Positions 6,648 to 10,491 of a DNA stretch of 10,491 nucleotides are shown here, piece by piece (the stretch's first letter is position 1; the number at the start of each line of letters is the position of its first letter). The position numbers were made by a program, and so were the translations under genes. The stretch spans positions 1 through 10,491 of the forward strand of contig CAISYK010001175.1 of the NCBI GenBank assembly GCA_903889605.1, written 5' to 3'. The notes beneath the pieces were generated by a model. That model had not been told where the DNA came from. It searched no databases and was given only the letters and a program-made list of their open reading frames with translations. The DNA comes from an uncultured Bacteroidota bacterium. GTDB taxonomy: Bacteria > Bacteroidota > Bacteroidia > 2-12-FULL-35-15.

Positions 6648-7451
6648 TTAGTGTTTTTTATAGAATTGAAGATTCACTGTGAAACTCATTAGATCAGCTA
6701 TGGTTCTTGTCCACTCACCGTAAGTTTTATTGTTCACCGCAATAGTATTGCCGGCCAGATCGATATGTGCGGGAACGGGTACATATTTAATGGTTGAATT
6801 CACATCCATGTGTTCAGAACGTAAAAATGAAAAATGACCGGTGAATGATGCGCAGTATTTATCTTTTATGAAATCACCTTCGGTATCGAAATCCGCTGTT
6901 CCGTTGTAAGTAAAATAGAGGTTAACAGGTGTGGATATTGGTGTTCCATCGGCGAAACCGCTGGGGGTGCGGTAACGGTTGAATGAAAAAGTTCCTATGG
7001 CCGCATAACCGGTTCCTGATTTTACAATGTTTGTACTACGAAACCAGGCAGTATCACTGGCCGGATCTACAATTGTTTTAAGAGTATCCAAATAGGTTTC
7101 GCCCATGTAGCTGCGGATACATTTTCCCAATCCATCACGTAATGGCTCGCCTGTATCGATTGAAGATAGGGTAACCCATGCATTAATGCGGCAGTTAGAA
7201 AGGTTGGCCTCATCAAAAGTAAATTTCGGCCTGAATCCGTAATTATTGAAACGGCCAGTGAGTTTACCAATCGAGTAATCGAGGTAATTGGATTCCCAAC
7301 ACACATTCCCATGTGGTTTATCGAGGGTCCATAATATATCCACTAAGGCATTGCCGGTAACAGGAGTTCCGGCAAGTTCGGTAACGGAATCTTTCTTTTT
7401 GCAGGCTGTAAGCGAAAAGGCCAAAACCGAAAGGAATAAGATATTCTTCAT
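6648..7451 (-). CDS. YceI-like domain lipoprotein
   Basis: This is a 267-residue predicted lipoprotein: type II signal 1-16 with lipobox LTAC and Cys17, then KKKD. Residues about 38-265 resemble the YceI fold, a lipocalin-like barrel that binds isoprenoid or amphiphilic ligands in characterised members. Visible matches are WTLDKPHGNV at 41-50, the spaced GRFNNYG at 66-72, FTFDEANLSNCRI at 77-89, SSIDTGEPLRDG at 96-107, WFRSTNIVKSGTGYAAIGTF starting near 136, and a late strand FTVNLQFYKKH at the end. It is longer than a standard YceI (about 190), with extra material near 145-215. Cysteines at 51, 87 and 111, plus one near 200 (KYCASF), could form disulfides in the periplasm. The ligand is unknown. 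It is the first gene of a run with the small lipoprotein and the SBBP propeller gene. Confidence 0.75.
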   Translation of the reverse strand: MKNILFLSVLAFSLTACKKKDSVTELAGTPVTGNALVDILWTLDKPHGNVCWESNYLDYSIGKLTGRFNNYGFRPKFTFDEANLSNCRINAWVTLSSIDTGEPLRDGLGKCIRSYMGETYLDTLKTIVDPASDTAWFRSTNIVKSGTGYAAIGTFSFNRYRTPSGFADGTPISTPVNLYFTYNGTADFDTEGDFIKDKYCASFTGHFSFLRSEHMDVNSTIKYVPVPAHIDLAGNTIAVNNKTYGEWTRTIADLMSFTVNLQFYKKH

Positions 7452-7452
7452 A

Positions 7453-7468
7453 CTATAAAATTTTATAG
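7453..7468. promoter_or_regulatory. perfect 16-bp palindrome in the leader of the YceI-like gene
   Basis: CTATAAAATTTTATAG is a perfect dyad with no spacer, and it ends one base before the start codon of the - strand YceI-like gene. It could be an operator, or an mRNA hairpin over the start site. AT richness raises the chance of accidental palindromes, so function is unproven. Confidence 0.35.
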
Positions 7469-7494
7469 AGTAAATATATTAAAATTATTGGCTA

Positions 7495-7527
7495 GAAATG
7501 TATGTATTTTTATGTAGTGGCAGCAAG
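7495..7527 (-). promoter_or_regulatory. candidate promoter for the YceI-like lipoprotein operon
   Basis: On the - strand CTTG (7527-7524) and TACATTTC (7502-7495) are separated by 21 nt. This resembles the Bacteroidota -33 TTG and -7 TAnnTTTG elements with one mismatch in the last base. Transcription would start near 7488 and the leader would carry the 7453-7468 palindrome. Confidence 0.35.
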
Positions 7528-7691
7528 AAAACATATAAAAAATATTGGTATCTAATTTTTATGTGCTGAAAATTTTGTGATTTTTATTTTTCAATAAAAC
7601 ATTTAGGTTTTTTATACAAAATAAAGATACTCGAGACCATTTTCTCCAGTTTAGGTAAACGGGTTTAGTAAATAAATCACAAATACATTTC

Positions 7692-7722
7692 CTTGTGATG
7701 ATAATATTTTTTTGCATATTTG
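7692..7722 (+). promoter_or_regulatory. candidate promoter for the YgjV-like gene
   Basis: CTTG (7692-7695) and CATATTTG (7715-7722) are separated by 19 nt, close to the Bacteroidota -33 / -7 pattern, with C for T at the first base of the -7 box. Transcription would begin near 7729. That is downstream of the possible TTG start at 7712 and supports the ATG at 7751. The rest of the divergent region 7527-7692 is very AT-rich and shows nothing else I can name. Confidence 0.4.
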
Positions 7723-7750
7723 TCCAAAACACGAAATATTATCTTTTTTT

Positions 7751-8371
7751 ATGGCGTTAGGTCTTTTACAATACATTGGTTATGCAGCATCAATAATCAT
7801 TTTGGTTTCTATGACAATGAGTTCAATTGTCAAGTTCAGGTGGATTAACCTGATAGGTGCGGCCTCATTTTCTACTTATGGATTTTTGATTCATGCCTTT
7901 CCGGTTTGCATTCTTAATGGGATGATTATAATGGTTGATATATATTACTTATTCAATATCTATTCAAAAGAAGAAGTATTTGAAATACTGGAAATAAAAG
8001 CGGGCAGTGAATATCTTTTACGATTTGTTGAGTTTCATAATGATGAGATTCAGAAAATTTGTCCGGGCTTTTCTTATAATCCGGATATGAATTCGGTTAG
8101 TTTTTTTATTTTGAGAAACATGTCGGTTGCCGGATTATTCCTTGCACATAGGGAAGCTGATAATGTCCTGATCGTTGGCTTGGATTATGTCATTCCAGAG
8201 TATCGTGACTTCAAAAACGGAAGATATGTTTATTACAGACTAAGAAATAATTTTATTGCTGCAGGATTTAATACTGTAAGAGCAGACAGAAATAACTTGA
8301 GAAATGATAAATATTTTAAGAAATTGGGATTTAAAAAAGACGAAAACGGTCGATACACTATGCATTTGTAA
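7751..8371 (+). CDS. YgjV-like membrane protein with C-terminal GNAT-like domain
   Basis: With the ATG at 7751 the protein has 206 residues. The frame is open back to a TTG at 7712, which would add 13 residues, but the candidate promoter overlaps that stretch and the hydrophobic domain starts directly after the ATG. Residues 4-71 form three closely packed hydrophobic helices (about 5-24, 32-49, 50-70). They match the YgjV-type inner-membrane module: IGYAASIIILVS, KFRWINLIGAASFSTYGF and PVCILNG...VDIYYL. Residues about 75-206 look like a soluble GNAT fold: strand FFILRNMSVAG, strand VLIVGLDYVIPEYRD at 139-153, an FKNGRYVYYRLRN helix start where the acetyl-CoA loop would sit, and YFKKLGF at 188-194. 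The canonical (R/Q)xxGxG/A motif is not intact, so acetyltransferase activity is uncertain. No substrate is known. It stands alone, divergent from the lipoprotein operon. Confidence 0.75.
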   Translation: MALGLLQYIGYAASIIILVSMTMSSIVKFRWINLIGAASFSTYGFLIHAFPVCILNGMIIMVDIYYLFNIYSKEEVFEILEIKAGSEYLLRFVEFHNDEIQKICPGFSYNPDMNSVSFFILRNMSVAGLFLAHREADNVLIVGLDYVIPEYRDFKNGRYVYYRLRNNFIAAGFNTVRADRNNLRNDKYFKKLGFKKDENGRYTMHL

Positions 8372-8487
8372 ACATTTTCAAGCGGCTAACCCAGCAAGTT
8401 AATTAGTCTGTCTTCTACTTATAGATGCTAATGATTTGCTGAATGGTGCAGCCTGCTTTGTAAACAAATTATAAAATTACAAGCGGC
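8365..8487. repeat. imperfect direct repeat spanning the stop codon of the YgjV-like gene
   Basis: TTTGTAAACA occurs at 8365-8374 and again at 8457-8466. CAAGCGGC occurs at 8379-8386 and again at 8480-8487, in the same order. The spacing inside the two copies differs (4 and 13 nt between the words). The stretch between them, 8388-8456, carries an imperfect hairpin: CAGCAA (8392-8397) and ATTAG (8402-8406) with CTAAT (8428-8432) and TTGCTG (8436-8441). Confidence 0.45.
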
Positions 8488-8536
8488 AAAAACAAATAAA
8501 AAATAATTTTATTCCGCTCTGAAATGTTTTTGCCGC
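8483..8536. repeat. nested inverted repeat with perfect 12-bp outer arms
   Basis: The outer arms are GCGGCAAAAACA (8483-8494) and TGTTTTTGCCGC (8525-8536), a perfect 12-bp match. Directly inside the left arm, AATAAAA (8495-8501) pairs with TTTTATT (8507-8513) around a 5-base loop, leaving 8514-8524 as a one-sided bulge. CCGC at 8514-8517 can compete with the distal CCGC for the same GCGG. The right arm overlaps the start codon of the doubtful 73-codon ORF. It could be a transcription end for the YgjV-like gene, a regulatory hairpin or a small mobile repeat. Confidence 0.55.
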
Positions 8537-8745
8537 GACTTATTTTCATAGCGAACTCAAATTGTAATTGTACAGGGCTAAAAAAAATCACAGTCGCAAG
8601 TCTGAGTGCCCAGCAAAATGGAAAATATCTAATGCTTGCCGGTTTGGGATGTGAAGCCGTATCTTTTTATTTTATGTTCGATAGAAAAAAACATGCAAGG
8701 ATTCTTGTAGATGCTTGCAGCAAAAAAATATCAGGAATCAGATAA
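8524..8745 (+). CDS. doubtful 73-residue ORF, possibly a gene remnant
   Basis: I do not recognise this ORF. It would encode a peptide starting MFLPRLIFIANSNCNC. The first half is unremarkable. The second half looks more protein-like: a short hydrophobic stretch YLMLAGLGCEAVSFYFMF at about 35-52, then the basic RKKHARILVDACSKK at 54-68. That layout loosely recalls C-terminal ends of small hydrophobic Bacteroidota proteins, so it may be a decayed fragment. Its ATG is buried in the right arm of a strong inverted repeat, which argues against efficient translation from there. No promoter or neighbour supports it, and it runs toward the T9SS gene ending at 8801. Confidence 0.25.
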   Translation: MFLPRLIFIANSNCNCTGLKKITVASLSAQQNGKYLMLAGLGCEAVSFYFMFDRKKHARILVDACSKKISGIR

Positions 8746-8800
8746 GGAAAAGGCAAAATGCTTATTTATCCTAGACTTTCAGCCCTTCACTTTTTTGAAA

Positions 8801-10414
8801 CTATTGAACTGCCAATCTTGAACTGTTACGCCTGTCTTTAAACGCAAGCTCAATCACGTAAAGCCCCTTCTCCAATTTTGATGCATTATAAAGATATTGA
8901 GTGCCGGTTAATTGACTTTCTGTGAAAATTTTCCTTCCTGTAAGATCGTATATATTAATGCTGAATTCTTCATTGTCAGGGTTGCTGAAAAACAGTGTAG
9001 TACTTGTATGGGCAGGATTAGGATATACCAGCATGTCAAGAGGCTTTATATCATTAAGTCCGCTGTTTCTTGAAAATGCAGGGGATTCAGGGGCAAAAGG
9101 GCCGGAGTTATTAATAAAATCATTCGTATACCTGTCAGCATTTTTCTGCATCGCATTAAAATCGCCGGAAAAATTATAGGCCACTGAAATCTTTTTAATA
9201 TCGCCTGATTTGAAATCAAAAGGTCCTATAGTGCCTAATCCGCGCCTATCGCCGGGTGTATTTCCTTCCGACTTTTCGTTCCAGCCGTTTCCTTTTATAG
9301 GGTTGCCGTCATACATAAAACTGCATCGCTCTTTGCCGCCTTTCCCGATTCCGCCTTTGGTAATAGTATATCCATCTTTCCAGTAACCGTTTAGATATAA
9401 ATAATAATCCAAAGGCATAATTGGGTTGCCTGTCAGATTAAAATCATTATTATATGTCATGTAACCTGTAAATGGCTCGTTTAAAAGAGTCACAGCCATA
9501 AATGGATTTTGGCTTTTGCCGAACCTTTCAGCGTTTTTGCCGTTATCGGCATTGTAGCCGTAATAAGTATTGCGTTTTACGTCCACACCTTCAAATTCGT
9601 CAAGCACATTGATGCCTAAGTCAATATCTGTAAATACACCAAGCTTTGTTTCAGTGTAATCAAGTCCTGAACGGTTAATAATAGTGAAATCAACAAACAC
9701 TGTGTTATCGTATGTTTTATTGAATGGTGACGAAAAAGCATAAGCCATGCCTATAACTTCCACCCCCATATTGTAAGTGCCGGATTCAGTATGCTGACCG
9801 CGTTGGTCATTGAAAATAAACAAGATGGCTTCATCGCCTTTGATAGAAGGATAATCGCCGTTCTGAGGATCATAAATTCCGTTTGTATTTGCATCAACAA
9901 AAGGAGCGAGGTTAGGAGATTCACCTTTTTCAATGTTACCGGAAGCAGGCCAATTTGAAATTTCTTCAGGCATAATGTATTCTTTAGCAGCAAAATTGGC
10001 AATATGATTATTTATACTCTCCTTTGAAATCTTCCAAACTCTGTTCCAGCGACCATCTTCGGCAGCATTATAAAACTCTTCTTTCATCACTGGGCCGGGA
10101 AAAACATCTCTTCCCCACTCACCGAATGTAGGCGCATAAATATGGTATTTATTTCCTTCCTTTCCGCCCATCCAAATACCTGCTATACGTATGGCATGTT
10201 TGCCATCAGTGTTTTTTATCTCGAAACCTCTTTTCTCTTGTTCTGGGATATTCTGCAGGCTGCCGAACAGATGTCCATTGGCGTTGATTACCGCCTTGAT
10301 ATTATTTGCATCCAGAATATCTGAATTAACTGTACTTTGACCATGAACTCCTGAAATGCTTAATCCTGCCATGGTTAGACCTGAAAAAATGAACTTAAGT
10401 ATGGAATTGCTCAT
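8801..10414 (-). CDS. large secreted protein with T9SS type A sorting domain, function unknown
   Basis: This 537-residue protein is predicted to pass the inner membrane by a signal peptide (1-25, ending GVHG before Q26) and the outer membrane by the T9SS. The C-terminal 76 residues are a type A sorting domain: LVYPNPAHTSTTLFF from 462, FSINIYDLTGRKIF at 484-497 and LEKGLYVIEL at 514-522. The final SSRLAVQ is less typical than the usual lysine-rich end. The body is a family I have seen widely in Bacteroidota: AIRIAGIWMGG at 74-84, a calcium-loop-like DANTNGIYDPQNGD at 174-187, AILFIFND at 196-203 and NTVFVDFTIINRSG at 237-250. The asparagine/aspartate spacing of the loop (D174, N176, N178, D182) suggests Ca2+ binding. 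No catalytic motif is visible. It may be an adhesion or surface-layer protein, but that is a guess. Confidence 0.85.
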   Translation of the reverse strand: MSNSILKFIFSGLTMAGLSISGVHGQSTVNSDILDANNIKAVINANGHLFGSLQNIPEQEKRGFEIKNTDGKHAIRIAGIWMGGKEGNKYHIYAPTFGEWGRDVFPGPVMKEEFYNAAEDGRWNRVWKISKESINNHIANFAAKEYIMPEEISNWPASGNIEKGESPNLAPFVDANTNGIYDPQNGDYPSIKGDEAILFIFNDQRGQHTESGTYNMGVEVIGMAYAFSSPFNKTYDNTVFVDFTIINRSGLDYTETKLGVFTDIDLGINVLDEFEGVDVKRNTYYGYNADNGKNAERFGKSQNPFMAVTLLNEPFTGYMTYNNDFNLTGNPIMPLDYYLYLNGYWKDGYTITKGGIGKGGKERCSFMYDGNPIKGNGWNEKSEGNTPGDRRGLGTIGPFDFKSGDIKKISVAYNFSGDFNAMQKNADRYTNDFINNSGPFAPESPAFSRNSGLNDIKPLDMLVYPNPAHTSTTLFFSNPDNEEFSINIYDLTGRKIFTESQLTGTQYLYNASKLEKGLYVIELAFKDRRNSSRLAVQ

Positions 10415-10450
10415 AACATTATGTTTAGGTTGGAACTATAATTTTTAAAG

Positions 10451-10481
10451 CTAATGTACCGAGCCAAGGTAAATAAAAAAA
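10451..10481 (-). promoter_or_regulatory. weak candidate promoter for the 8801-10414 gene
   Basis: On the - strand TACATTAG (10458-10451) differs by one base from TAnnTTTG. Nineteen nt upstream lies TTTT (10481-10478) instead of TTTG. The leader to the ATG would be about 30 nt. The upstream sequence is cut by the window edge. Confidence 0.25.
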
Positions 10482-10491
10482 ATATTATTTA

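Noticed and set aside
6432..7312. Two further - strand frames (6432-6623 and 7067-7312)
   Set aside because: They overlap the two lipoprotein genes in another frame, while those genes have lipoboxes and domain matches.
8372..8523. tRNA or other standard RNA gene
   Set aside because: No cloverleaf arms, TTCRA loop or other known RNA signature could be seen; only the imperfect hairpin and repeats described.
8746..8800. Possible terminator between the 73-codon frame and the T9SS gene
   Set aside because: Only a very weak AAGGC / GCTT pairing with a mismatch is present, without a clear stem followed by a T-run.
8922..10324. Frames inside the second T9SS gene on both strands (8922-9179, 9751-10002, 10142-10324)
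   Set aside because: The 537-residue frame has a signal peptide, family motifs and a sorting domain; the others show none of these.

Overview
The window looks like chromosomal DNA of a member of the Bacteroidota. It is AT-rich. Two large secreted proteins end in type IX secretion (T9SS) type A sorting domains. Two lipoproteins have Bacteroidota-style lipoboxes followed by lysines. Genes lack clear Shine-Dalgarno sequences, and the candidate promoters resemble the TTG / TAnnTTTG pattern of that phylum. I see no rRNA, tRNA, CRISPR array, intact insertion sequence or phage module.

Positions 11-4237 (+ strand) hold a four-gene run. An MlaE-type permease, an MlaF-type ATPase and an MlaD-type MCE protein form the inner-membrane core of a lipid transporter acting between the two membranes. 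They are followed by a 611-residue outer-membrane protein with a POTRA-like region and a BamA/D15-like beta-barrel. The gaps are 6, 57 and 66 nt with no obvious internal promoter, so co-transcription is plausible. This suggests the barrel protein could be the outer-membrane end of the lipid route, but that is inference.

Positions 4238-4559 form a convergent intergenic region with three short perfect dyads and two tiny overlapping-quality reading frames. It may be a decayed element.

Positions 4560-7451 (- strand) hold a three-gene run read from right to left: a YceI-like lipoprotein, a small CnaB / carboxypeptidase-regulatory-like lipoprotein 2 nt downstream, and, 34 nt further, a T9SS cargo with exactly seven SBBP-type repeats, probably a closed seven-bladed beta-propeller. 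All three are exported, so this may be a cell-surface module. A perfect 16-bp palindrome sits directly in front of the first gene.

Positions 7452-8371 contain a divergent promoter region and a short membrane protein. It joins a YgjV-like three-helix membrane part to a C-terminal domain resembling a GNAT acetyltransferase fold. Its true start is probably 7751.

Positions 8372-8800 are a poorly coding stretch with imperfect direct repeats, a nested inverted repeat with perfect 12-bp outer arms, and a doubtful 73-codon ORF. Positions 8801-10414 (- strand) encode a second T9SS cargo, a large secreted protein of a family common in Bacteroidota but of unknown function, with a calcium-loop-like motif. 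The rest of the window to 10491 is its upstream region.
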